Position numbers and translations under genes: made by a program | The notes under the pieces: generated by a model | The model's database searches: none | Told to the model about the DNA's origin: nothing | Seen by the model: only the letters and a program-made list of their open reading frames with translations | Part shown: positions 11,914 to 22,894 of the stretch, in pieces | Numbering within the stretch: position 1 is the stretch's first letter | Layout of the letters: each line of letters opens with the position of its first letter | Origin: Stromatinia cepivora | Taxonomy: Eukaryota > Ascomycota > Leotiomycetes > Helotiales > Sclerotiniaceae | Length of the DNA stretch: 64,000 nt | Direction: 5' to 3' | Assembly: GCA_014898415.1 (NCBI GenBank) | Contig: RCTD01000032.1 | Coordinates: forward strand, 62,001 to 126,000

Positions 11914-14800
11914 GGTTTATTGTTGTTGCTGCTGTTGCTGCTGTTGCTGTCGTTGCTGTTATCGGAGTCGTTATTGTTACTGAAAAGAAATTCAACAACA
12001 TAATAAATACCTGGCTCTGTATCTATTGTTCCTTCCTCTTAATTCTGACAACTATACCATTTTGTTTATTGCGACTATGCCGTCGTTCTTTCCCCTTGCG
12101 TGTCCGTCCTTAGCGAGAATAGCTCAATCTCAACCAACGAAACGATTACACACATTGACTTCGTATGGGACATTGAAACCGCTTGATTTATTGAAACCAT
12201 TTGGGACATTGACACCATGTGAGACACTGTTATCGCTTGGTTCATCGAATATGTTCTGTGTATTGAGACTCCCTCAAAGCTTCTAATCATCTAATAAATT
12301 TGAATGGCGTCGATGTCTTTGTTCTTGTAGTATACTAACTTTGTAAAGAACATTGAATCTGTTTGAGATATTTGCGTAACCTCAAAGTCTCTATTCCTTT
12401 GGCACATTGATTTGCATAGAACATTGAATCTTCCTGGTATGTTAAAAGTGTTTAGAAGCTTGTAATCATTCGATACATTCGAGTAGCCTCAAGATCTCTG
12501 TTATTTTGGTACATTGACTTGATGTGAAATAATTAACATGGTGGAAAAATTACTGTCATTTGATCTATTGGAGTAGTTTCAAGGTCTGAAGATCGTGATC
12601 ACTTTGAATATTACAGCTATTTCAAAGTTTCATATCCCTTAGATATATTGGCTTTGGATCAAATGCTCAAATCATTTCAAAGTCTCTAACCATTCGGTAC
12701 ATTGCAGTGGACGGATTAGTATAAACGAACCCCTAAAATCTCCTTTCACAGTCAAATAGCAGAACCAGACCAATTATCTCCAGTCCCAAGTATACCAATT
12801 TCCTCCTGGTCCAAGTAGTCTTATTGAAGTTATTGAAATGAGAAAAGCATACCCAGTAGCTCTACACTATGAATGGAAATCAAAAACTCTCCTTTAAAAG
12901 CTTGATATAGATCCTAAGTACATTGACACTCACGCTTTCATATTGACACATAAAGGGAACAATATAGGGAAGCTTTATTGGCTCTCCAAAATTAGAACTA
13001 GTCCTTCATTGAACGACCACTCTACTATGTTTCCCTTTCCACACTCCTACTCGCACTCCACACCTAGCAGACAACCTCCCCTTCTCTCTTCTCCTCGATT
13101 AAAAGAGAGGAAGAAGAACTTTAACTAAGAAGATCAGGCAGGGTAGAAGAAAAAGGAAAAATTCAAAAACGTAGTAAAAGTTAAGAGAAGAGAAAAGAAC
13201 AATTTGGTTTTTTTCTTGAGGATTTAAATAAGCTTATACAAAAGACCCAGGTTTGACTACAAATACATTTCTTTAATCAGAATTATCCGATTTTTATCAT
13301 CCAAAAAGCATTTGATTGAATATGTGAAAGATATCAAACATTATATCTGATCGAAATTGAGATTAGATAAATCCAAGCAAGCCGAGTCACTTCGGTTCGA
13401 AATTCTCAACCCTGAATACCCCAACAGCTCTATTTTTATCAAAAATATCTCTAAGTATCTTAAGGAAATTCCATTCAAACCAATTGATTTGTTCGAGATA
13501 ATCTTCACACAAAGTAAAAAGAATATCAAACAATTAATACAGTTTTTTTTTTTAAAATTGATCCTTTCCGCTATTCATACTCTAGCTCTTAAACCACAGA
13601 AATACTATTTCGAAATACAATTTGATCAATAAAGAATATTCCAGTTATTGGGATCAGGAAGATATGGATTTATACTGAATAAAAACTTTTGTGATTAGTA
13701 TTGTGAATAAGGAGTGAGAGAATGAGGGTAATGAAGGGGTATATGGCAGGCAAAGAGCTGGATAATGCATGATATAACACGGAATTACCACTACAGTAAT
13801 GAATGGCTCCTAGAATCGTCTAAGTACAGTGCTCGGATCTTACTTTACCACTTGGAGGCCAGTTTCAGAGCATAGTGTCTGATTCTAGAGTCCAAGTCTC
13901 TTCGCACCCACTTCCAATGCTTTTCATGTAGTTGGTACGTTCAAGCGGCAAGCAACCAGTCACAGTACTCTTGCTGGCGGTCAACGGATAGACACAGTGC
14001 TTCCATTGATGGCTTGAATTGATTGCGAGAGGGCACAGTGTCCGGCTCCTGATCTGTGATAGCACTGATCAGTGTTGGCGCGTATTTCGGGTGATAACTA
14101 ACAAGTATTTGATCGTACGGATTAGTGAGGGAGATTTTATTCTTCTTGATTAATCTAGCTACAGGTGCGTGTGGGATTCGGCTCTTGGGGAACCCTGAGG
14201 GTTATACAGAGGTATTTGAGGGTATTCATCCCAACACTGAGGAATATTTTTATACAAAGTCCTCCTGAAGAAAATCCAAAAAACCTCATGGGGTTAAAAA
14301 AAGGTCTCCTTTCAAGCAGCCCCGGCTCCCTGATCCTGCGGTATTTCACCAGTACCCTCTGTAGACCTTAGGAAGCATTTAAAGTGGTAGATTTTCGCCG
14401 GAAAAACAATGTTCAGCTCGGTGATAATCTTAGTTTTCAATCTGATGCCACTCCGCTGGTTAAGTGTTATTAGGCTCAACCCTCCTCCTCCCACCCAAGC
14501 AACGCCCTCCCTTTTGTACTCGAGAAGATATCGGTCGTTGTTGTAGAGAAGTTTGAGCGTGAGAGGAAGATCATGTTGTAGCAGAGGTCGTTCCGAAGGT
14601 TACGAGTGTGTGTCGGCGTGCCTGTCTAGGTTTATCGACGTGGTTGTGGTTACGTTGCTACTACTAGCTGCGCAGAGCAGAGGTAGATTTAATCGCCGAG
14701 TCGAGGATTGCGTTCTGCTACTATTGATCTCTCAGCTGGTTCATATCTGTAAAACTTACAGCAAGACTAAAGAATGAGAAACAAAACTACAAACCTTGAT
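11914..14800. other. Gene-poor interval with microsatellite and decayed repeats
   Basis: A CTG/TTG microsatellite lies at 11918-11960, just upstream of the pseudogene start. At 12150-12720 words such as GACATTGA, GGTACATTGA and TCAAAGTCTCT recur every 40-110 bp, suggesting a heavily decayed tandem repeat. From 12720 to 14800 nothing is recognisable; short open frames there lack ATG context or recognisable domains. Confidence 0.5.
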
Positions 14801-16145
14801 TTAGAGCAAGAATGCTAAAGCCCCGACAGCGTATGCTTCCGTAGCAACAGTGAGAGTAGGCTGAATAGCTATTTCGAAAAGGGGGCTATGATTACCTTAA
14901 AAGATTATTAGCTTTTGATGTTTAAGGTGAGGCTATGATCATACCTGCAATCTCAGCAAGCTTACCAGCCCTTTCAGCTTCGTCCCATCGTTGTGGATCA
15001 ATTCCACCATAATTCCAGAAGCAGGCAGGCGTCGAGATAGCCAAGTTAGCAAAATCCTCGCTGCCCATCGAGACTGGTCCGTTTGGGGAAAAGTTCTCCC
15101 CAAAATGTTCCGTCATCGCTTTGGAAATAGTGTCAGTGGCTGTTTCATCATTGTATAGTAATGGAAACGAGCTCGTCTCCTCGATAAGCGGTGGCTTGGG
15201 AGAATCGGACGCGATGCACTCGGCGCTGATGATACGCTCAATCGCTGCTTTGACGCGGTCTCGTGAGTCGGCGGTAAAAGTTCTAGTATTGATACGCAAC
15301 AGTGCCTCTGAACTAATAACATTCTCTGTCGTGCCCGCCTGCAACGCTCCAACAGTCACGACAACCGCTTCCTGTGGATTCGTCTCTCGACTCACAATCG
15401 TCTGCAGTTTCATCACTGTGCTGCATGCTAGAACCACTGGATCCACCGTCGTATGTGGACGACTTCCATGTCCGCCTCTGCCAAAGAGAGTCGCTTGGTA
15501 GCTATCTGCTGCGCTACCAAAAATCCCTTTTCTTGTGTTGAGCATTCCTGCCCTCATGGGCATAACATGGGCACCAAGGACTATATCCGGTCGTGGAACC
15601 GCGTGCCTCTTCTCGTCGTATAAGCCGTCATCAACCATAGCTTGTGCACCAGCGCCACGTTCTTCGTTCGGTTGGAAAAGTAGCACGACCGTACCATTCC
15701 AACTATTTCGGCATGTGTGTAGGAGTTCTGCAGCAGCAAGCAAAGACGTAATGTGCATGTCATGACCACAAGCATGCATAACCGGCTTCTCAATATTATC
15801 TGTAGTGTCTATCATTCTTTTGGTGCTTGCGTATGGTAGACCAGTCTGCTCTTGTAAGGGCAATGCATCGATATCGGCTCGGAGAAGGACGGTCTTCCCT
15901 ATGCCGGACTTGAGAATTCCAACGATCCCATGCCCGCCAATGTTCGGGCGGATTTCAACGCCCTCTAGAAGTTTCAACCGATCGTGAATCATGCTAGCTG
16001 TTGCGCTTTCTTGGAGAGATAGCTCTGGGTCGGCGTGAAGTGTGCGAAACAATGATTCATAAGGAGCTAGATTTGGCCGGGCCCGAGATATGAGCGTAGA
16101 GATATCCATGGCTCCTGAGTCGGCGGAAGCTGCTGAATTGAGCAT
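14801..16145 (-). CDS. M20 family amidohydrolase/peptidase (aminoacylase-like)
   Basis: Exons 16145-14945 and 14895-14801 flank a 49-bp intron (GTATGA donor, branch CTAAT, acceptor TTAAG); the product has 431 residues. The splice joins KLAEIAG to NHSPLFEIAIQPTLTVATEA, the usual C terminus of this family. Metal-site motifs are present: RADIDALP at 89-96, HACGHDMH at 124-131, FQPNEERGAG at 157-166, GAHVMP at 191-196 and a GSED motif near residue 360. The M20D subgroup hydrolyses N-acyl amino acids, hippurate or indole-acetyl amino acids. The true substrate is unknown. It has no signal peptide, so a cytosolic role is likely. A start at residue 13 (MDISTL) is also possible. It is the first of four enzyme genes in the accessory stretch. 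Confidence 0.9.
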
Positions 16146-17690
16146 TATAGATGCTTCGAATGTGGCACAGAAAACAGCTTGAATATGAACTAAGAATTTG
16201 AAGAAAGTGGGATGCGAATTGACTATATCAACGTTTTGGATGCCTGAGGCATATACACTGGTAGTGGGTTATCAGGCACTAGTAAGTTAAGTCGAGAAGA
16301 AACAGCAGATACTGCTGGTCTGCCTACCTAACTTCATTCCACCCGATTACACTGTAATCTAATTCTAAAGTTATGTTATTATCAGCGTACAGAGTAAGAG
16401 TACTGTGTATCGGATCACAATATAACTAACATATTCAGAATCTCATAATGTAAATTGCATACACAAGTGTCTGCATAATTTTTCTTACGTCTCTCACTAA
16501 ATCTGACTGATGATCTCTGACTAAATCTGACTGATGATAATCTGACTGATGATGTGCCTTTTCCTCCAAGTAATTCATTTGATTGATTCATTGATTTGAT
16601 CAACGTCCTTTCTCAGTGCAAGACTATATAGAACGGCTGCCTCTTCCTCTTCCTATTGCCACGATTCCATCAAATGACTCGAACTTAGCTTTGCAGATCA
16701 TCTCAGCGCGTCTTGATCGAATGACCTTCTCTTCACATTCTTCTCCTTCGCAGTGTTACTTTCTCTTTCAATCTAATCTTCCTGCCCTCTATGTGCTGCT
16801 AGAAAGTACAAAACAAATTCCTATTCTGGTTAGATTTTGCAGGCAGAGCTAATTGAATAAAGATGCAGATCCTACAAATCTATACTAGATACAGTAACGC
16901 CTTTGATATAGATTGAATACGAGCGAATATTCAATCTGTGTTTTTGTGTTTAATAAAGGAGATTCATCTATTCTATTGATTATGTTAAGGTTTTTCCCTG
17001 CCAAATCTAAACCAGAATAGGAATGTGTTGAAGACTTCTTGGCTATACGATGCACGGCTAGAAAGATTGAATGCCACACGAGTATCTGGGCGCGAATATA
17101 CCCACCTCGGAGCGTGCCGACCCCCCTGAGTCTGTGCACTTCCATTTTGGCACTTTGCATCACACTTTCCCTATTATGGAATAAGGTTATGGATTCATGA
17201 TCGGATCGTTCATGAAAGTGGATTGACAAGTAAAAAAATTTCAATCCACTTTATGGATTCTTCCACCGGGAGATAGAAACTACGGAGTACTAATAATAAC
17301 CTTATTTAAAGAGGGGTTTAGTGTGATATGACGTACATGAGTTTACCCATTGATATTTCCGGGATTCGGTTAGAAGCGAGAAAGACTAGAGCTGAATCGG
17401 ATTAAGTAGGATGCTAGTCTGTTTAGTTTACACCAAAGTCTTTTACCTGTAAGCAACTATTAGAAACCTTTTCTGTGGTGTATTTTACCGCTGAACCTCC
17501 AAAACTTATGATTTAGATTGATTTTGTTTTATTGGTCGATTCAACAGTACAATTATAACAGGGATGTGATGCAGTAAAGTATGCAGTAGCGGGGTAAGGT
17601 TACTCTCAGTATATGCAAACATCTCGTTTCAGTATTTTGAATATGAAATTTGCCGACGGCGAAACTATGGAGGTACTAATGTTACATGTC
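16146..17690. other. Intergenic region with inverted repeats
   Basis: No gene is seen. TCTGACTGATGAT-like words repeat at 16500-16555. A long inverted repeat (16813/16996) and a short hairpin (AAAGTGGATTGA near 17214 with its complement near 17240) are present. Confidence 0.5.
16813..17027. repeat. Imperfect inverted repeat, arms of about 33 bp
   Basis: The arm at 16813-16846 (ATTCCTATTCTGGTTAGAT...) matches the reverse complement of 16996-17027 (...ATCTAAACCAGAATAGGAAT) with a few mismatches. Between the arms lies a second palindrome, AGATTGAATACGAGCGAATATTCAATCT-like at 16912-16939. This may be the remains of a small foldback or MITE. Confidence 0.7.
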
Positions 17691-19030
17691 TCAGGCATCT
17701 ACAGGATAAGCTAACTTTGTCGCTGCTTGCCACTCTTCGTTCTCTGCATACTTCTTCCGGATAGTGTCTAGCAACTGATTGAACGCGGCAGCGATGGCGG
17801 TATTTAGCTCCTCAACAGTGATCCGGCCATCAAAAAGACTCTTTTCAACCTCTTCATAAGAGCTGTAGTGCTCTTCCCCGCTCTTTGTCTTCACAGAGAA
17901 GACTGTGCCATCCGGGGAATTAGCCCCACAAAATGACGTTTGACCTTCAGTAATTCCTATCCTGGCTCGAAGGTGACTAATAGGAATCAAGATGTCCCTG
18001 AGAGAAGCCATGACACCGTTCGTCAAAGCACTTTCCGCTTTGGTATTCGCTCCGGAGATCTTCTTGGTGACTGTTTCAGAATCGTCAAGAAACGCGATTT
18101 TCGTATTTGGAGGGTGCGATGATGACATTTTCCCTCCTATGAGGTTGGGAAGCATTGGATTCATAAGATGGCCGCGTTTCTTGAACCCAAGCTGCGGCAG
18201 AAATGTCTCCGCGAATCTGAAGATGCCCACCTAGTGGGTGATTTGGTACTTAGAAAAGTGGCCACTCTCAAAGTCAGAGGTTGCTTACCTGGTCAGCGCC
18301 ACCAAACTGAAAATCAATGTCGAGATGTTCCTCCGCTAAGGACTGCATTCCAGGACAGAGCATTGGACTCAGCATATCAGGGTTGTAACTCCGATCCCAA
18401 GAGTCTTTGACAAACTGCTGTGGAACGAGCGTACAAAGTTTCCATTGGTCCACGGTGAATTCACGCGTGTTTGCATACGTCGATTCCTGAACAAATTGTA
18501 TTTTGCTAGAGGGAATCCCGATAGCGTCGATTGCGGCACATATGACGAACTTATAGTAATGCATGCGCTGTAAGACTTGTTCCATAGGATAGTGGACATT
18601 GTCAAGGAATGAGTAAGCATCAAGCAAGCTAGCCACAACCTACAATAGTCCGATTAATTAAGTAGAGGAAGGGAAATAGCGGTTGACAACTTACATCAAC
18701 GTCTGCTTCTATGAAATCTGCGAATTTCAAAATTGGAATAAAATATCCGATATGTGCTATACCATCAAATCAGCGCTTGTTCAATTTGATTAGACTGCCA
18801 TTCTCATGCTCACGCTTCCCCGTTGGTGACGTTGCTATTCAAAAGGTTAGCTCGACTGTCATATGATATCTTGATGATATGTGGATTGGTTCACCCCAGA
18901 GGCATCTTGGTTTCCTGCCTTCAGCCTTCAGAGCAGCTTCGATCAGGTCTAGGTCTTTAATGTTCTCCGCAGGTATTCTCTGTGTAATAAGATCTAATCT
19001 TTCTGCTACGGTTTTGTCCGAGGTAGCCAT
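17691..19030 (-). CDS. Tyrosyl-tRNA synthetase paralogue with altered amino-acid pocket
   Basis: Five exons (19030-18895, 18834-18814, 18756-18695, 18639-18289, 18230-17691), all with GT-AG introns of 55-60 bp, give 369 residues. Exon 2 is only 21 nt. The product is a eukaryotic/archaeal-type class I synthetase: SPTGKPHIGYF at 48-58 (HIGH box), FGGADQ at 185-190 and GGKMSSS at 222-228. A C-terminal anticodon-binding region ends LLDTIRKKY...LAYPVDA. Aligned to M. jannaschii TyrRS, Gln155 and Gln173 are kept (Q172, Q190). Tyr32, Glu107, Tyr151 and Asp158 are Leu44, Thr127, Cys168 and Ala175. Those residues recognise tyrosine, so specificity has probably changed. The housekeeping TyrRS must lie elsewhere. 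A self-resistance copy or a pathway-specific activating enzyme are both possible. Confidence 0.88.
18814..18834 (-). other. 21-nt microexon of the TyrRS paralogue
   Basis: Bounded by TAG acceptor and GTGAGC donor. It supplies the ATSPTGK segment just before the HIGH-like box. Without it the upstream and downstream exons do not join in frame into a complete nucleotide-binding loop. Confidence 0.8.
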
Positions 19031-20333
19031 TTTCACGAAAAGAAAAAGTATGTAAAGAATCAATAGAAAGCCAAATGCTACTTCACGGCTTTTCCACATA
19101 GAAATTGGATTAATGATATAGTAAAGAACCACAGCAAGAACGGAGGCAAGCTTTCTTACCCCCTGCCAACATATCCCTTGATCTACCGCTGATCCGCCAC
19201 TGAATTGCAGCTTACTCTGCGTTGTCAGAACCTACATATTCAATAGTTAATATGCAACAGAAAGGCTAAAGTATATTTTTCTTTGATATTATTGCAGGAT
19301 ACCCCGTCTTAGCGGCAGTTGATCTGCAACCTATCGGCCAAAGCTTATTTCTATTTGGTTTGATGTGCAGGATACCCTGTTTTAGTAATATGCAACAAAT
19401 AGACCAAAGTGCAGAATACCCAGTTTTAATAGTCGTTAATATGCAACAGGTAGGCTGAGTATTTTGGCTTGCTGTTATTGCGGGCTGAATTACATTTAGC
19501 ATCGTGCCGCCCCTGCTAGCTAGCAAGCCCTGCACGTACTGTAGGCTCTAGAGCGGCCTCTACGTAAAATCAGTTATGTCATTACAAAAGTGACACCATT
19601 CTCTGAGTTCACTATGAATGAGGGCAGAGTAGTATTTCGCCCAGCGTTGCTGCGTTGGCATACGTAAGCGCATCGCGTCATCTTACATGTCCCTCATGAG
19701 GGGGAAACACCCTGCTGAGCTCGGCATTGCCAACTGAACGCCTCGGCCAACTGAATAGCCAAGAGCATATCAATTTTAAAATACCCTGATGATGGAATTC
19801 TGCTGATGTATTGCCTAATTAGGCTTAGACGTTCAGTTGGTTGGTGGATTCTTATAAGCACGTACCACAAGATGGTGAGGGAAGTGTCTACCGATGCTTA
19901 ATTTTAGGCCCAATTAGAGCCCGTTTAAGTGGGGATTTTATGGAGCCCCCGCGGTTGAACATATAAATCTTGCTTACAATCCAGTTTTTGAACGAATCAG
20001 AAGATTTCCGGCAGATATTCCGAGCCCTAGCCCATATGAGCTTATTTTTTTGATCCCTGCTTAGCGTCACCGAATTTTTCAAATACGGGTATGTTCACAA
20101 GCCAAATTGATTGTGGGGAGTGGGAACATTGGTCTGTGCAGTGGTGCCTTTTGCCAAGGAATGCAGCTATTCTGTCTCCATCGTGCGGCTATTTTCGGGA
20201 TTTCTGTCACTTTCTCAGGATGCCTCACAGAACTAATCACAAATTGTATACACGGAAAAACATTGTAGATTGAGGGTCCTGTAACCCCGATTCTCATATC
20301 TCAGCTAAATGAGTGTCCAGACTCCAGAAGACC
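19031..20333. other. Intergenic region with degenerate tandem repeat
   Basis: At 19240-19490 a unit of about 75 bp containing TGCAGGATACCC and TTAATATGCAACA occurs about three times with heavy divergence. No gene is recognised. Confidence 0.5.
19240..19490. repeat. Degenerate tandem repeat, about 3 copies
   Basis: GCAGGATACCC (19293), GCAGGATACCC (19367) and GCAGAATACCC (19411) alternate with ATATGCAACA (19250, 19390, 19438) and CCAAAG words. Confidence 0.6.
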
Positions 20334-21260
20334 TCAAAACTTAATCGCCTTCTCGGGTCTCAAAAAGTAGACAACATAATATCTCTTCTCAAACCCATCA
20401 GAGGGCTGAGTGACCCGATGCAGAGGGGAATGGAGCTTGCCCTTAGACATAGCCTGCAGCGAGTCGGCAACATTAACGAGCACATGTCCTTCTTTTGGCA
20501 CAACAAAGCCCCATTCCTTCGTCTCAGGCATCTCAATCTCGACGCCCCACTGATCACTGAAAACTAACGTCAAGGTACCCATGTCAGTGTGTTTGTTGTC
20601 GACTACATCAGCCTTTTTGTGCTTGAGGGGCTCGTAGACCAGTTTGAGGCCAGTGCCACTGGGTTCGCCTTCACGGTGGAAGTTCTCGAATCGATTGTCG
20701 GAGTTCGCTGACAGGCAGGAGAGCAACGTGTGCACAACTGAGTAACCAGTTGAGGAGAACTGCTCAAGAAGTTGAGATCGTTCGCCCAAGACACCGGGAA
20801 GAGCGCGCTGCTTCTTGACAATATCATCGCGGAAAATCTGGGCAGGTGTTAATACAAGCTTAAGGAGGAAGCAATTGGAGACCTTGCCTCGAAAGTTTCT
20901 TCGTGTTCACCCGGTTTGTAGCTAGCAATTGAATTAGGATATATCATTAGACCTGGAAGCTAGGACAGTAACATACCCACCATCATCCTCCTCATCAAAA
21001 GTCTTCATTTTCACTTCTTGCGGCTGGTCAAAGTATGTTTCTGAGACAGCATACAACTCCTTCAACTCCGCGAGCCATTCCTTGGTTGGCTCATCTCGGA
21101 GATCAAGCCAAAAGATCCCAGGTTTCTGGCAGACCTGAACGAGTTTTTCAATCTCGAGCGGGTCTTTGCTGGTCAGGCGCGCATAGTTGAGGCTCTCGAG
21201 AGGAGCAACGTCAACTTCACGACCGCCTACTGTGATGGTTTGAAGAGTATTGTGAGGCAT
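20334..21260 (-). CDS. Isopenicillin-N-synthase-like 2OG/Fe(II) oxygenase
   Basis: Exons 21260-20977, 20921-20888 and 20837-20334 give 273 residues. Intron 1 (20922-20976) is GT-AG. Intron 2 (20838-20887) is best read as GC-AG (GAG|GCAAGG...CCCAG), because the only nearby GT donor breaks the frame. The iron triad is H189-x-D191 (NKHTDMG) with H246 (SPLHRV). R258 (RYYVVYFLRP) is the expected co-substrate-binding arginine, but the usual RxS serine is tyrosine here. An N-terminal DIOX_N-like helix region precedes the barrel. Members hydroxylate, desaturate, epoxidise or cyclise small molecules, often in secondary metabolism. At 273 residues it is shorter than the usual 320-360, mainly between the N-terminal region and the jelly-roll. 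No substrate can be assigned. Confidence 0.85.
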
Positions 21261-22894
21261 AGTGGGCGGCAGAATGTAACGATAAAATCTGATGAGAGTG
21301 TAAAGGATGTAAATCACACAAGAAAAGAAAAAGTGATAGATATGCTTTGAAAATCAATCTCTACAGTTCAGCCGGTGGGGGTTTTTTTTAACACCACGAC
21401 ATCCTTCCCCGCCGATCTTGACTGCAGACTGCTGTGGTCATCAGACCTTCCACATTACGCCCATTAGATGATCATCAAACTGCATACAACAGTGACCGCA
21501 TGAATCAACATGGAGCAGGATTATCACTAAACCCTATTGGGGTTCGTGCATCAGAAAGAAGATTGTGCCATGTTGCTATCCCCGCCGCGGGCAATACAGC
21601 TGTTTTCGAATGCCAGGGGTTGAGCTCCTACAACTTTTGTGGGTGGGTAGACTAATCGACGATCGTAAGCTGAGTCTGCCCGTTCGGTCCACCCACGTAC
21701 ACCATTTATTACCACGCATCGAAAGGTAACGGAGCGTTGAAAAATTTTTAACTTACCCCAGTGGCCCTAATGCTGTTAGTTTTACGATCCTTGGGGATTA
21801 TCATTGGGTGACGGAAATCCTATTCGATGAATAATTTATCCTGCAGATACTCGGCGCCTGCCGGTCGTCATTCATCACGAAGTGTGCGTTGCTGCTGCAG
21901 ATGTTTTACAGACCTATTGGTCAGAATTTATTCTTCTCTTGTATATCACACTGAGCTGGGTAGGGTAGGGAGTGGGGAAAAGACGGTTGGCCAGACTTAC
22001 TCGTACTCCCGGAATGTATAAAGATCCGAAACGCTAAATCACTTTTAAAGTAGAAATGGAAACCTTTGAAAATAGGGCAGATTGACCAATAAGAACAATT
22101 ACTCCCTAGCAGGTTCCCCACATTCCCCATGACGCCATCAGCTACGCCAGGGTACTCAGGATAGTGGTCAAGCCCATGATTAGTCTTATTTTGCCGCTTA
22201 GCCAATAAGGGGGGCTGCTTGTGTAGGGCCGCTGCTTGGCGAACTTGCCTCCCCCATTGCTAAATTTCATAATTAGTCCTTATTTTCTTAAGGTTATCCT
22301 CGCACTGCAGGAAATTATGAACCTCGGACGTCAGAATTCTCTCTGGCACTTTACCATCTTGCGATACGTGCATAGAGTTTCGGCATTTGCTTACTTTCTG
22401 ACCCATTTATTCCGAAAATAAGGCGCAGCTTTTCCAATAGTATTGCACTCACATCGCACGACTTGACACGTGAGTCGCGCCATAGTTACATTGTTTCTAC
22501 AAAGCAAGATGTAAGAGTGTATTTTGGCTTTTAGATGCTAGTATGATTGCTGTGATTGGTGCGAGTTCCGGAGTCTGACATCTTATCAGTTCAAATTTTT
22601 CAAAGACCTGGCCTCTTAGAGTTAGAGGAGGGTTACATATTGTTGTGGATATATATTGATAATGATATAAATATAATTCTGTCTTGAATCTAGTCCTTAT
22701 TTTTGTTAAGTTGTACGTTGAATTCCAAAAACAAGACACTTAGAATTATGGGAGGTCTACACATTGCTGTGAATACTGATATCAATATGGATATACTTCT
22801 GCGAGGGTGCTTCGTTGTCTTTTCCGTTATACTTATAATCTCATTAATTCGGATGCGCCTGATGACAGCAAGCCTACCTTTTGAAGGTAGAGTA
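21261..22894. other. Divergent intergenic region between the two oxygenase genes
   Basis: No gene is seen in 1.6 kb. A diverged direct repeat of about 65 bp occurs at 22617-22680 and 22740-22802 (CTTAGAGTTAGAGGAGGGTTACA... versus CTTAGAATTATGGGAGGTCTACA...). The second copy overlaps a possible N-terminal extension of the downstream gene. Confidence 0.5.

Noticed and set aside
12026..12290. Overlapping short frames on both strands
   Set aside because: They translate a decayed tandem repeat.
13357..13632. 91-codon plus-strand frame
   Set aside because: No ATG start, AT-driven composition and no domain.
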